Shown here piece after piece: positions 27,037-35,406 of a stretch of DNA of 64,000 nucleotides. The stretch spans positions 101,405-165,404 of the forward strand of contig CAKRES010000004.1 in NCBI GenBank assembly GCA_934317845.1. The letters are read 5' to 3'. Each line of letters begins with the position of its first letter. Position 1 is the stretch's first letter. A program made the position numbers and the translations under genes. The notes under the pieces are model-generated. The model did not search any database. It worked only from the letters and a program-made list of their open reading frames with translations, and was not told the DNA's origin. Source of the DNA: an uncultured Lachnospiraceae bacterium (GTDB lineage: Bacteria > Bacillota > Clostridia > Lachnospirales > Lachnospiraceae).

Positions 27037-27794
27037 TGAATTATCACATTTTAACGCTCTTTCCGGATATGGTCATGGACGGTCTGAAAACAAGCATTAT
27101 TGGCAGAGCGATCAATAAGGGAGCCATATCTTTGGAAGCGATCAATATCCGTGACTATGCAACCAATAAGCACGGCACGGTAGACGATTACCCATATGGT
27201 GGCGGAGCCGGGATGGTAATGCAGGCGGAGCCGATCTATCTGGCATATGAAGACCTTCGTTCCAAGATCAAAGAGCGAACAGGAGAAGAGGCCCAATCCC
27301 CGCGTGTGATCTATCTGTCTCCGCAGGGCAAAACATTTTCCCAGCAGATGGCAACAGAACTTGCAAAAGAGGAGGATCTGATCTTCCTTTGCGGACACTA
27401 TGAAGGAGTAGACGAGCGGGTGCTGGAAATGATCGTGACCGATGAGGTATCCATCGGAGATTATGTTTTAACCGGAGGAGAACTAGCTTCTATGGTGATG
27501 GTAGATGCCATTTCCCGGCTTGTGCCGGGTGTGCTGAGCAACGATGACTCCGCAGTATTTGAATCCTTTCATTCCAATCTGTTGGAATATCCGCAGTACA
27601 CAAGACCAGCGGAATTTATGGGACGGAAAGTGCCGGATGTTCTCTTGAGCGGTGACCATGCCAAAGTAGAAAAATGGCGGTATGAACAATCCCTGGCACG
27701 CACGAAAGAGAAACGGCCGGATTTATTGCAGCGCGCCACCAAGGAGCAGCAGGATGCATGGCTCGGTACAACAGATAAGGTGCGGAAAAAGTAA
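27033..27794 (+). CDS. trmD: tRNA (guanine(37)-N(1))-methyltransferase TrmD
   Basis: SPOUT methyltransferase that makes m1G37 in tRNAs, which prevents frameshifting. The ATG at 27033 overlaps the rimM stop by ATGA, giving 253 residues; the next ATG at 27036 is equally possible. Typical blocks: YHILTLFPDM, DDYPYGGGAGMVMQAEP, FLCGHYEGVDERV, and the knotted SAM site SIGDYVLTGGELA. The 3' neighbour rplS has its own promoter. Confidence 0.97.
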   Translation: MMNYHILTLFPDMVMDGLKTSIIGRAINKGAISLEAINIRDYATNKHGTVDDYPYGGGAGMVMQAEPIYLAYEDLRSKIKERTGEEAQSPRVIYLSPQGKTFSQQMATELAKEEDLIFLCGHYEGVDERVLEMIVTDEVSIGDYVLTGGELASMVMVDAISRLVPGVLSNDDSAVFESFHSNLLEYPQYTRPAEFMGRKVPDVLLSGDHAKVEKWRYEQSLARTKEKRPDLLQRATKEQQDAWLGTTDKVRKK

Positions 27795-27802
27795 AATAAC
27801 GC

Positions 27803-27831
27803 TTGCACATTAAATATGAGTGTGCTATCAT
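27803..27831 (+). promoter_or_regulatory. Promoter for rplS
   Basis: TTGCAC (27803-27808), 17-base spacer, TATCAT (27826-27831), about 80 bases before rplS. The leader between them shows no obvious L19 autoregulatory fold that I can identify. Confidence 0.6.
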
Positions 27832-27910
27832 GTTATAGTTGTGTATGGATTGATGGTCCTCTGTCGCAGATGCGTTATCGAACATCGAATAAAAAGTAGG
27901 AGGTATACAC

Positions 27911-28258
27911 ATGAACGATATTATTAAAGCTATTGAAGCAGAGCAGTTAAAAACAGAAGTACCTCAGTTCCGTGTTGGTGATACTGTAAAAGTATACGCT
28001 AAGGTAAAAGAGGGTAACCGTGAAAGAACACAGGTATTCGAGGGAACCGTACTGAAGAGACAGGGCGGAAGCTCAAGAGAGACATTTACCGTTCGTAAGT
28101 TATCTAACGGTGTTGGTGTAGAGAAGACCTGGCCACTTCATTCTCCAATCGTAGAGAAGGTAGAGGTTGTACGTCATGGTAAAGTACGTCGTGCAAAGTT
28201 AAACTACTTACGTGGACGTATCGGAAAAGCTGCAAAGGTAAAAGAGTTAGTAAAATAA
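27911..28258 (+). CDS. rplS: Ribosomal protein bL19
   Basis: A 115-residue large-subunit protein at the 30S-50S interface. Family blocks include FRVGDTVKVYAKVKEGNRER, FEGTVLKRQGGSSRETFTVRK and the C-terminal RAKLNYLRGR. TAGGAGGTATACAC precedes the ATG. Codon use is restricted, as is usual for ribosomal genes. A terminator follows. Confidence 0.97.
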   Translation: MNDIIKAIEAEQLKTEVPQFRVGDTVKVYAKVKEGNRERTQVFEGTVLKRQGGSSRETFTVRKLSNGVGVEKTWPLHSPIVEKVEVVRHGKVRRAKLNYLRGRIGKAAKVKELVK

Positions 28259-28275
28259 TTCATTTGCGTACAAGA

Positions 28276-28304
28276 AAGACTGTCGGAAGCGGCAGTCTTT
28301 TTTT
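28276..28304 (+). terminator. Rho-independent terminator after rplS
   Basis: AAGACTGTC and the later GGCAGTCTT pair with one G-U pair around a short loop, followed by a run of seven or more T. It ends the rplS transcript. Confidence 0.8.
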
Positions 28305-28331
28305 CATGCTATTATTTTTTTATGCTTAGGG

Positions 28332-28487
28332 GCGCGGCTTGGAGAGATCTTTACAACGAAAGAACGCTTTCGCTTCCTTGAAAACGTAACAGTGCTAAAT
28401 TCGAGACATCTTTTACAAGATGCCTCTCATTAAGCGCTGACGTTTTCAAATGATCTTTCTTATGTAAATGATCTCTCCAAACCGCGC
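28332..28487. repeat. Long imperfect inverted repeat A (non-coding hairpin element)
   Basis: A 156-base element that folds on itself along almost its whole length. Outer arms 28332-28349 and 28470-28487 match over 18 bp with one mismatch; middle arms 28378-28387 and 28440-28449 are a perfect 10 bp; inner arms near 28403-28412 and 28417-28428 pair with one bulge. No coding potential, no T-run. It could be a MITE-like palindromic unit or a structured RNA. Confidence 0.65.
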
Positions 28488-28620
28488 AGACTACGACAGG
28501 ATGCAATAAGGGTTATCAGATGCATGTTAAAAACTTATTAAGTAAACAATATCTCTTATGCCGCGTATGCTACGATAGACTGGAAAAAGTTTTCTCATAT
28601 TCTCTTCCTTCTTGTAACAG

Positions 28621-28764
28621 CTTCCTGTGTGCCTCATGGATTCCATAGAGGGGGTATTTGTGACCGCCGGTACTTAATTTGTGCAACGCACAAATTTTAG
28701 AACCGCTGCGGTCACAACGAAGCGCAAGCGTCCCCCGGCATGGAACCATGAGGCATATAGGAAG
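28621..28764. repeat. Long imperfect inverted repeat B (non-coding hairpin element)
   Basis: A second 144-base self-complementary element, unrelated in sequence to A. Outer arms 28621-28654 and 28732-28764 pair over about 33 bp with a few mismatches; 28660-28667 pairs perfectly with 28708-28715; the apex arms 28676-28684 and 28688-28696 are a perfect 9 bp around AAC. An 87-codon minus-strand frame runs through it but follows the palindrome and has no protein features. The stretch between A and B (28488-28620) shows nothing clear. Confidence 0.65.
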
Positions 28765-28808
28765 CGTCACTAGCAAAGTCCCATGAGACATATAGGAAGC
28801 GTCACTAG
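28746..28808. repeat. Direct repeat, two 28-bp copies
   Basis: Two copies at 28746-28773 and 28781-28808 differ at one base and start 35 bases apart. The first copy overlaps the right arm of hairpin B, so the second looks like a partial duplication of that element's end. It abuts the 3' end of the flippase gene. Confidence 0.6.
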
Positions 28809-28829
28809 AATAGGCGAAAGAAGATCGTT

Positions 28830-30434
28830 TCACACACGATGCAGCCGCAAGATCAGCACTCCAAGCAGATAGATCCCGCCCAGCACTGAAATGGAAATGG
28901 TAAGCGTCAACAATCCCATAGACAGTCCCGTTTTTAGAAGAAAGAACTCCGTAATATAAGCAAAAGTAATACTAAAAAAAGCCAGACAGACCGGACATAA
29001 GATGGAACGCCTTGCGTTAAAATGTACTCCGGCTTCCTGATGGACGTGATACACGCAAAAGAGTGCCAGCAGTGCATAGCTCACCAGAAGTCCGACCAGA
29101 TATCCAAAGATGCCCATGCGCGGAATAAGCGCAACAATGGAAAGAATACGAAGCAAAGCAGTGATCACGTTATTGTCAAAAGTGATCTTTGTTTTTCCTA
29201 GTCCATTTAATATGCTTGTATAGGTGGTGGCAATGTAAATGAAAGGGCAGAGCCACGAAAGGATAAAGATAAATTCTCCGGCGGTGCGGTCGTGAAAAAA
29301 GACGGCTCCCAAGTCTTTTCCAAACACCAGAAAAATTGCGGTGCAGAGTATACCGAGCAGCAGACAGTAGTGCAGACTCAGCGTTGCAGCTTTGGTTATT
29401 TTTAACTTTTGACTTTGGGCCTTTGCCTCACTGATCGTTGGTAGCAGCATCATTGCTACCGAATTGGTAAGTGCAGATGGAAACAATATAAACGTGAGTG
29501 CCATTCCGGTCAGTACCCCATAAAGCGATAATGCCTGATCCTCGCTGCCGAGTGTTTTGGCAAGCAGATAAGGAATCAGAATAGATTCAATACTGGATAA
29601 GATCGTCAGAAGAAGTCTTGTTCCAATGATTGGAATATCGTAACGCAGGATATTGCATAGTACAGTGTGGTAGGATAAGTTACGGTTAGCAATGGAAAGT
29701 GTGCGAGATTTCCTGCCGGTATATTCCTCGTCATATGCTGCCGGCTTCTTCCGTTCTTTTTGAGGATAGCTCCGGATCAGGCTTGTATTTTGTAAATCTG
29801 CTTTTAAAAAGGGCAGGGTGGCAAGAGCGAAAAGTAAAGAAGCACCTTCTCCTGCGACCAGACCGATGGTAGCCAGTGTCGCATCTTTGGAGATAATAAG
29901 GATAACACTTGCCAGTGCCCAGATCACGGTAACACGTACCGTCTGTTCGATCAATTGGGAAGCAGCAGGAATGCCTGTCATTTTCTTTCCATAATAATAG
30001 GATAAAATGCAGTCCTTAATGCTGATCAGAGGAAAGGCAAATGCCATAATAAACAGACAGTCGCTGCAGGCAGGCTGCTTTAAGAGTAAAGATGCGATGA
30101 TGTCGTGAAAAAGCAGTACGATCACCATTAACAACAGGGAGAGGGAGAAGGACAAATAAAAACTTACACGCAGATAACGTTTTACATTTTCACGGTGACC
30201 AAATGCCGATTCTTCTGCTACATATTTCATGATCCCCATTTCAAAACCCTGACAGCAGATGCAGTGAACGATCAAATAAACCGGGAAAATAAGCTGATAT
30301 ACGCCGATCTCTCTTGCGCCGATTGTGGATGCCAGAAAAACGCGGTTGAAGAAGCCTAACAGCTTTGTTAAAATACCTGCCATGGTGAGGATGAAGGTTC
30401 CTTTGATGATTGCTTGCTTGACGCTTTGTGCCAT
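28830..30434 (-). CDS. SpoVB/MurJ-like lipid-linked oligosaccharide flippase
   Basis: A polytopic membrane protein of 534 residues with about 14 hydrophobic segments, of the MOP superfamily (SpoVB, polysaccharide transporter PF01943/PF14667 type). The N-terminus KGTFILTMAGILTKLLGFFNRVFL and the following GAREIGVYQLIFPVY are typical of SpoVB-like proteins. Such proteins move undecaprenyl-linked sugars or peptidoglycan precursors across the membrane; SpoVB is used for spore cortex. It stands alone on the minus strand, so it could serve the spore or the surface glycan; the sequence does not decide. Confidence 0.82.
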   Translation of the reverse strand: MAQSVKQAIIKGTFILTMAGILTKLLGFFNRVFLASTIGAREIGVYQLIFPVYLIVHCICCQGFEMGIMKYVAEESAFGHRENVKRYLRVSFYLSFSLSLLLMVIVLLFHDIIASLLLKQPACSDCLFIMAFAFPLISIKDCILSYYYGKKMTGIPAASQLIEQTVRVTVIWALASVILIISKDATLATIGLVAGEGASLLFALATLPFLKADLQNTSLIRSYPQKERKKPAAYDEEYTGRKSRTLSIANRNLSYHTVLCNILRYDIPIIGTRLLLTILSSIESILIPYLLAKTLGSEDQALSLYGVLTGMALTFILFPSALTNSVAMMLLPTISEAKAQSQKLKITKAATLSLHYCLLLGILCTAIFLVFGKDLGAVFFHDRTAGEFIFILSWLCPFIYIATTYTSILNGLGKTKITFDNNVITALLRILSIVALIPRMGIFGYLVGLLVSYALLALFCVYHVHQEAGVHFNARRSILCPVCLAFFSITFAYITEFFLLKTGLSMGLLTLTISISVLGGIYLLGVLILRLHRV

Positions 30435-30572
30435 CGTTGATCCCGGCTTTTTTTAGTAATCTATGTGGGACGTTCCTTTTTTATTCACAAAAAGATTTTG
30501 CGCTGAATACTTTATTAGTAGATGATCGTGCAGACTTTCTGTATGACAAGAAAAGGGAAAGGAGAAGTCTCT

Positions 30573-31742
30573 ATGCCAACGTATAGGAAAAATATATACC
30601 TGGATCATGCTGCTACCACTCCCCTTCGTCCGGAGGTATACCAGGCAATGAAACCATATCTTACGATACGCTATGGGAATCCTTCTTCTGCGTACCAGTT
30701 GGGAGAGCAAAGTGCCAATGCGGTAGCGCATGCGAGAGAGCAGATCGCAAATGTGCTGCATGCAAGTCCGGAGGAGATTTATTTTACTGCAGGAGGAACT
30801 GAATCGGACAACTGGGCGTTGAAAGGAGTGGTGGAACACCAGAAGTTCAAAAGGCGCAGAGAACAATGCCATATTATAACAAGCTGTGTCGAGCATCCGG
30901 CGGTGCTCAATAGTGCAAAAAACTTGGAAACAAAAGGCATTACGGTAGATTATCTTACTGTGAACCGGGAGGGAATGGTCAGTGTAGAGGAGGCAGTGCA
31001 GCGCATCCGTCCGGCAACCGTGCTGCTTTCTGTGATGTATGCCAATAACGAGATCGGGACGATCGAGCCAATTTCAGAATTAGGTGAAATGGCAGCTTCC
31101 TATGGTGTCGTCATGCATACGGATGCTGTTCAGGCGTTCGGGCAGGTGCCGATCGATGTGAAAAAAGAACAGATCGGGCTTTTAAGTGCCAGCAGCCATA
31201 AGCTTGGAGGGCCAAAAGGAGTTGGATTTTTATATGTATCAAAAGACTGTCCTTTGGCACCTTTTATCAACGGAGGCGGACAGGAGAAGGGGATGCGTTC
31301 CGGCACGGAAAATGTTGCAGGTATTGTGGGACTTGGAGCGGCCAGCGAATTTGCGGGCAAGACTATGCATCAGAAAATGGAATACACAAAGAAAATGCGG
31401 AACTATTTTTGGGAGTCCGTTCAGAAAGAAATTCCATCTGCGTGGCTGAATGGTGCATCCGTACAGGAAAACCGATTGCCGGGCAATTTAAATATTACAA
31501 TTCCGGGAATGAATGCCGCAGAAGTGGTTGCACGGCTCGATGAAAAAATGATCCAGTGCAGCACAGCATCTGCCTGTGCAGCTAATCATACGCATCCCTC
31601 CCATGTGCTGCAAAGCATCGGACTTGGAGATGACGATGCAAGAGCAACACTGCGTTTTACGTTGGGAGAAGAGAATACGGTAAAAGAAATCCAGTATACG
31701 GTGTATCAATTAAAGACAATTATAGCGGAGCAGTCGCATTGA
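30573..31742 (+). CDS. Cysteine desulfurase (NifS/IscS family)
   Basis: PLP enzyme that takes sulfur from cysteine for Fe-S clusters or tRNA thiolation. With the ATG at 30573 (GGAAAGGAGAAG upstream) it has 389 residues. NIYLDHAATTPLRPEV opens the fold, the PLP lysine is in SSHKLGGPKG, and the sulfur-accepting Cys is in TASACAANHTHPSH in the flexible loop. No IscU partner or thiI follows, so its acceptor is not shown. Its stop touches the end of the convergent PHP gene with no gap. Confidence 0.93.
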   Translation: MPTYRKNIYLDHAATTPLRPEVYQAMKPYLTIRYGNPSSAYQLGEQSANAVAHAREQIANVLHASPEEIYFTAGGTESDNWALKGVVEHQKFKRRREQCHIITSCVEHPAVLNSAKNLETKGITVDYLTVNREGMVSVEEAVQRIRPATVLLSVMYANNEIGTIEPISELGEMAASYGVVMHTDAVQAFGQVPIDVKKEQIGLLSASSHKLGGPKGVGFLYVSKDCPLAPFINGGGQEKGMRSGTENVAGIVGLGAASEFAGKTMHQKMEYTKKMRNYFWESVQKEIPSAWLNGASVQENRLPGNLNITIPGMNAAEVVARLDEKMIQCSTASACAANHTHPSHVLQSIGLGDDDARATLRFTLGEENTVKEIQYTVYQLKTIIAEQSH

Positions 31743-32564
31743 TCAAGCGAGTGGAATAAATTCGGGTTTTCGCTCTTTAAATACTGTATAGTAGCGGAAT
31801 CCTGCCGCTTTTAAAAATTGTTCTGCCTGATCAAAGCGGAATCCTAGGTAGTTAGGTTCGTGCGCATCGGAACCAACGGTGATGATCTCGCCGCCGAGCT
31901 CCCGATATCGTTTTAAAACGTCCGGATGTGGATGGGCGAAGGAAAGTCCGGCTTTTAATCCGGCAGTGTTGCATTCAATTCCCTTGCCAAGATGGATCAG
32001 TTTTTTTAGGATTGCATCATAGTAATCCATATAGTCGGATGGAAGATAGCAGGCTTCCTTGTGCGGTGCATACCGCACTACATAGTCCAGATGTCCATAG
32101 ACATCAAAATCCGTAAAAGCTTCCATGTTTGTAATGATCGTTTCCAGATATAGACGGATGCCTTCCTTTTCTCCGTATGTCTGGAAAAATTCCGGCTCAT
32201 AAGGATCCAGTCCTTTTACCAGATGGGACGAGCCGATAATAAAATCAAATACTCCGTCATACCGGTTCAAAAAATCAGTTAGCTTTTCTTTCAGATGTGG
32301 GAGCAACCCCAGCTCAATCCCGGTTTGAAGTGACAGCTTGTCTGAATAGATCTCCTTTAGCCGTTTGATCTCTTCTATATAAAGGTCCATATCGAATACA
32401 AAGGTAAAACCATCCGGATTCTTTGGAAAATCAAAATCCATGTGATCAGTAATACAAAGTGTCTGAAGCGGTGTGTGTGCAATAGCATGCTGCACCTGCA
32501 TTTCCAGTGGGGTAGAAGAGTCACTGGAAAAGGAAGAATGTAAATGGTAATCTGCGGTAATCAT
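31743..32564 (-). CDS. PHP-family histidinol-phosphatase-like phosphoesterase
   Basis: A metal-dependent phosphoesterase of the HisJ/HisK type, 273 residues with the ATG at 32564, which has AAGGAGAG 6 bases upstream; a longer frame back to 32699 has no binding site. Metal motifs: DYHLHSSFSSDS at the N-terminus, CITDHMDFDFP, GSSHLVKG, DVYGHLDYVVRY and VGSDAHEP near the C-terminus. HisJ makes histidinol from its phosphate, but no other his gene is near, so the substrate is uncertain. Confidence 0.87.
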   Translation of the reverse strand: MITADYHLHSSFSSDSSTPLEMQVQHAIAHTPLQTLCITDHMDFDFPKNPDGFTFVFDMDLYIEEIKRLKEIYSDKLSLQTGIELGLLPHLKEKLTDFLNRYDGVFDFIIGSSHLVKGLDPYEPEFFQTYGEKEGIRLYLETIITNMEAFTDFDVYGHLDYVVRYAPHKEACYLPSDYMDYYDAILKKLIHLGKGIECNTAGLKAGLSFAHPHPDVLKRYRELGGEIITVGSDAHEPNYLGFRFDQAEQFLKAAGFRYYTVFKERKPEFIPLA

Positions 32565-32623
32565 AAAAACTCTCCTTTTTCTATTGCTGTAATTGAAACT
32601 GCTTTGAAGCAGTAGTGTTATTT

Positions 32624-32651
32624 TTGACATATTTGTTACTGTTCTTATCAT
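32624..32651 (+). promoter_or_regulatory. Possible plus-strand promoter in the PHP/BIG2 gap
   Basis: TTGACA (32624-32629), 16-base spacer, TATCAT (32646-32651). The nearest downstream gene starts about 320 bases later and has a closer promoter, so this may be chance in AT-rich DNA. The rest of 32660-32860 shows nothing that I recognise. Confidence 0.3.
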
Positions 32652-32864
32652 AGCACATTTGCATAGATAAAATAATGAAAAATACCTAAAAAGCAACATT
32701 GAAAATTAAAATGTCAGGAATATTTGTGCAACCTGTTTATTGATCGGGGCATCTGCTATTTTTTTACAACAAAATAACCGACAAAAACGGGAAAAATATG
32801 AAAGTAAGAGAAAAACATTACACATTTACTGACGACAATTCAGAAAAATTTAAGGTTAAGGTAC

Positions 32865-32893
32865 TTGAAAAATAAAAAATGCTATGGTATCAT
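32865..32893 (+). promoter_or_regulatory. Promoter for the lysine-rich secreted protein
   Basis: TTGAAA (32865-32870), 17-base spacer, TATCAT (32888-32893). The predicted start of transcription is near 32900, immediately before the inverted repeat at 32904. Confidence 0.6.
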
Positions 32894-32903
32894 GACAGAC
32901 GTA

Positions 32904-32927
32904 GTGCTACACAACATGTTGTGGCAC
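32904..32927 (+). promoter_or_regulatory. Inverted repeat at predicted mRNA 5' end
   Basis: A perfect 14-bp palindrome CACAACATGTTGTG is extended by GTGC/GCAC arms with a 2-base bulge. It lies directly after the predicted transcription start, 44 bases before the gene. It could be an operator or a 5' hairpin that stabilises the mRNA. GAATGGAGGTTATTAAACA supplies the ribosome binding site. Confidence 0.5.
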
Positions 32928-32970
32928 AAAATATCTTAATAAAATAATAATGAATGGAGGTTATTAAACA

Positions 32971-34023
32971 ATGACAAAAGTTATGAAGAAGGCTCTTGCT
33001 TTAGTATTAGCTATGACAATGGTATTCTCTACTGTTATCGTTTCTGGTGCTGCTAAGGCAAAGAAGAACACAGTTAAGGTTGGTGCAGCTGCTGTTACCA
33101 AGACAATCACTGTTAAGAAAGGCAAGAAAGTTACTTTAACATCTGGCGTTAAACTTGCTAAGAAGGACGTTAAGGTTGCTAAGAAGTCTGTTGCAACTGT
33201 AAAGGTATCTAAGAAGAAAGTTACTGTAACAGCTAAGAAAGTTGGTACAACAAAAGTAACAATCGCTAAGAAGGGATACAAGAAGGTTAACGTAACTGTT
33301 AAGGTTACTAAGAAGGCTCCTAAGGCAGTTAAGACAAGCAAGAACAAGGCTATCAAGAACGTTTCTTTAACAGTTGGTAAGTCTAAGAAGATCACTGCTA
33401 ACCAGGCTGTAAAGGCTGTTTCTTCTAAGAAGAGCGTAGCTGCAGTTAAGGTTTCTAAGAAGAAAGTTACTATCACTGCTAAGAAGGCAGGTACTGCATA
33501 TGTAACAATTTCTGCTAAGAACAACGCTGCTGCTCAGAAGAAGATCAAGGTTACTGTTAAGGCTGCTGAGGTTAAGGCACCTGTATCTGCTGATGCTACT
33601 GTATCTGCTGATGCATCTGGTAACGCTAAGATCGCTGATTTCAGCAAGGTAACTGCTGCAACTGTTACTTATGGTAAGAAAGTTGTTGCGTTCAACGCTG
33701 CTGATGTTAAGACTGTTGTTGACGCTGTAAAAGATGGTAAATTAGTTGACGTTGCTAAGGCTAAGTTAACTAAAGACGCTAAGTTCACAGCTAAGGTTGA
33801 CGGTAAAGACGCAACTGCAACTGTAACTGCTGTAGCTGCTGACGGTACTGCTACTGTAGCATACGCTGGTAAGAACTACACAGTTAAGGTAGCTGCTGAC
33901 AAAGTAACAATCAACGCTACTGATGTTACATACAAGTATGACGCTGCTACTGACACATTAACTGTTGGTACAAAGAGCGCAAAGGCTAAGAATGTAACAG
34001 TTAAGGTTACTACAGTAAAATAA
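32971..34023 (+). CDS. Secreted lysine/alanine/valine-rich Ig-like (BIG2-type) protein
   Basis: A 350-residue protein with a signal peptide (KKALALVLAMTMVFSTVIVSG, cleaved after about residue 30). The mature chain is dominated by Lys, Val, Thr and Ala and is extremely basic. Repeats of KSVAxVKVSKKKVTxTAKKxGTxxVTI occur twice, at about residues 72-95 and 155-178, and match the bacterial Ig-like BIG2 pattern. The last 150 residues are two more beta-rich units with less lysine. There is no LPXTG, GW or SLH anchor. Codons are almost all of one kind (AAG, GCT, GTT), unlike its neighbours, so very strong expression is likely. Confidence 0.75.
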   Translation: MTKVMKKALALVLAMTMVFSTVIVSGAAKAKKNTVKVGAAAVTKTITVKKGKKVTLTSGVKLAKKDVKVAKKSVATVKVSKKKVTVTAKKVGTTKVTIAKKGYKKVNVTVKVTKKAPKAVKTSKNKAIKNVSLTVGKSKKITANQAVKAVSSKKSVAAVKVSKKKVTITAKKAGTAYVTISAKNNAAAQKKIKVTVKAAEVKAPVSADATVSADASGNAKIADFSKVTAATVTYGKKVVAFNAADVKTVVDAVKDGKLVDVAKAKLTKDAKFTAKVDGKDATATVTAVAADGTATVAYAGKNYTVKVAADKVTINATDVTYKYDAATDTLTVGTKSAKAKNVTVKVTTVK

Positions 34024-34080
34024 TTAAAACAAACTAATTAGTTAGAATTTTATTAAGATATTAATGCATTAATGTGAGGG

Positions 34081-34110
34081 AGCTAACACCTTATGGTGTT
34101 AGCTTTCTTA
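34081..34110 (+). terminator. Rho-independent terminator after the lysine-rich protein
   Basis: AGCTAACACC and GGTGTTAGCT form a perfect 10-bp stem with a TTAT loop, followed by TTCTT. It makes the lysine-rich protein gene monocistronic. Confidence 0.85.
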
Positions 34111-34154
34111 AAGCAAAAAAACATTAATAACCTCAAACTACTATGGGAGGCAAT

Positions 34155-34742
34155 ATGAATCGATTCAGAACATACCTGCTGATGGTTGCAGCATGTATAC
34201 TTCTTGTTTCGAGTGTGAATACTGCATGTGCCGGAGACATCAATTCTGCAGAACAACAGGTTCTTGACTATGCATCCGGAACATTTGAATATGAAGGTTC
34301 TACTTACCGGGCTTATCCGGAATATATTTCACAGCTTCGCGATCATTTTATGAAGGATGATATTGATATGAGCCAGTCAGAGGTACCAGCATTGATCGGT
34401 GATATCAAGAGTAATGTCAAGGCGGGAATTGATGAAGGATATTTATATCTGGTATCCGGTCCCGGTACAACATCCGAACAGACCGCATCGGAGGAGGCCA
34501 CAAGTAAGGATACAGTAAAACACACGGACAAGAAATTCAAAATAGAAGATTCCATAAAAAATGATAAAATATTTTATCAGGACGAGAAGAAACAGACAAC
34601 TGCAGTTTCGATGGTGATCAAAAATACCGGATATACGGTAAGACCACTGATCGTTACCGGAGTGGGTCTTGTTTTGTTGCTTTTGGCTGGCGTATGCCTA
34701 TGTGTACGCTATGATCTGTTCGCTCCGGGCGATGAATCCTAA
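34155..34742 (+). CDS. Secreted/membrane-anchored protein of a sortase cluster, unknown function
   Basis: A 195-residue protein started at the ATG 34155, since GGGAGG lies at 34145-34150 and an in-frame ATG at 34143 overlaps it. It has a signal peptide (YLLMVAACILLVSSVNTACA), an extracytoplasmic region of about 125 residues rich in Ser, Thr, Glu and Asp, and a C-terminal membrane helix (LIVTGVGLVLLLLAGVCL) with a basic/aromatic end. No LPXTG motif is before the helix. The last 11 bases overlap the sortase gene, so the two are coupled. It may be a sortase substrate of unusual type or an accessory factor. Confidence 0.7.
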   Translation: MNRFRTYLLMVAACILLVSSVNTACAGDINSAEQQVLDYASGTFEYEGSTYRAYPEYISQLRDHFMKDDIDMSQSEVPALIGDIKSNVKAGIDEGYLYLVSGPGTTSEQTASEEATSKDTVKHTDKKFKIEDSIKNDKIFYQDEKKQTTAVSMVIKNTGYTVRPLIVTGVGLVLLLLAGVCLCVRYDLFAPGDES

Positions 34743-35406
34743 AGTAACAAGAGTACTCATGTATATTCTGATGCCGATTGCATTTATTGCGATCGGGTAT
34801 GGGCTTTTATTTTTCTGCGGAAAAAATGCTGTCACCATGATGAAGGATCAGATCACCATGGCGATGACAAAAGGAGCCCCGGATTATCCAAATGGTTTTG
34901 ACCAGTCTATGTATAAGAAAGCAGTTGCCAATGGCAGCGCAGAACAATGGAGCGAAGTTCCACTGCCGGCACTTTATACTTCTTATGCTGTGATCTCTTC
35001 AGAGACACTTGGATTACAGGCAGATGTATACTATGGGGATAGCGAGGAATGTTTTTCAAAGGGAGCAGGTCAGTATACCGGTTCTCATTTGTTTGGATGT
35101 GGAAAGCCAATCCTGCTTGGTGGACATGATACTACTTATTTTGCACCACTTCAAAAGGCAAAACAGGGAGATCAGATCACGGTGCAGACCAACTATGGTG
35201 AGTATATCTATGAAGTTGTTTCTACCAAAGTGGCAAAAGCAACAGATACAACTGCGTATGATCTTGATGCAGCAGAAGAGACTTTGACACTTTACACCTG
35301 TTATCCTTTTGGAAAAGTGAGTGAAGATCGTGATAAGCGATTCTTTGTGACATGTAGACGTGTGGACAAGAATCCTGTCATCAAGGAGGTGGAACGTAAT
35401 GAGTAA
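34732..35406 (+). CDS. Sortase (class D-like)
   Basis: A membrane transpeptidase that would join surface proteins to the wall or to each other. It is 224 residues from the ATG 34732; an upstream in-frame ATG at 34669 would lie deep in the previous gene. One N-terminal membrane helix (VLMYILMPIAFIAIGYGLLFF). The catalytic triad is visible: His132 in GGHDT, Cys190 in LYTCYPFG, and Arg209 or Arg210 in TCRRV. The TLYTC motif suits class D or C. No LPXTG protein is in the window, so its substrate is not shown. It overlaps both neighbours. Confidence 0.88.
   Translation: MNPKVTRVLMYILMPIAFIAIGYGLLFFCGKNAVTMMKDQITMAMTKGAPDYPNGFDQSMYKKAVANGSAEQWSEVPLPALYTSYAVISSETLGLQADVYYGDSEECFSKGAGQYTGSHLFGCGKPILLGGHDTTYFAPLQKAKQGDQITVQTNYGEYIYEVVSTKVAKATDTTAYDLDAAEETLTLYTCYPFGKVSEDRDKRFFVTCRRVDKNPVIKEVERNE

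Noticed and set aside
28746..28808. Possible CRISPR array
   Set aside because: Only two 28-bp copies with a 7-base gap; no spacers of usual length, no further repeats, and no cas genes in the window.
28570..28833. Minus-strand frame of 87 codons over hairpin element B
   Set aside because: It follows the palindrome and the direct repeats, has no recognisable protein feature, and its composition is not coding-like.
32964..33524. Long open frame on the minus strand opposite the lysine-rich gene
   Set aside because: It is an antisense reflection of the biased AAG/GCT/GTT codons, gives a low-complexity hydrophobic product, and has no start signals.
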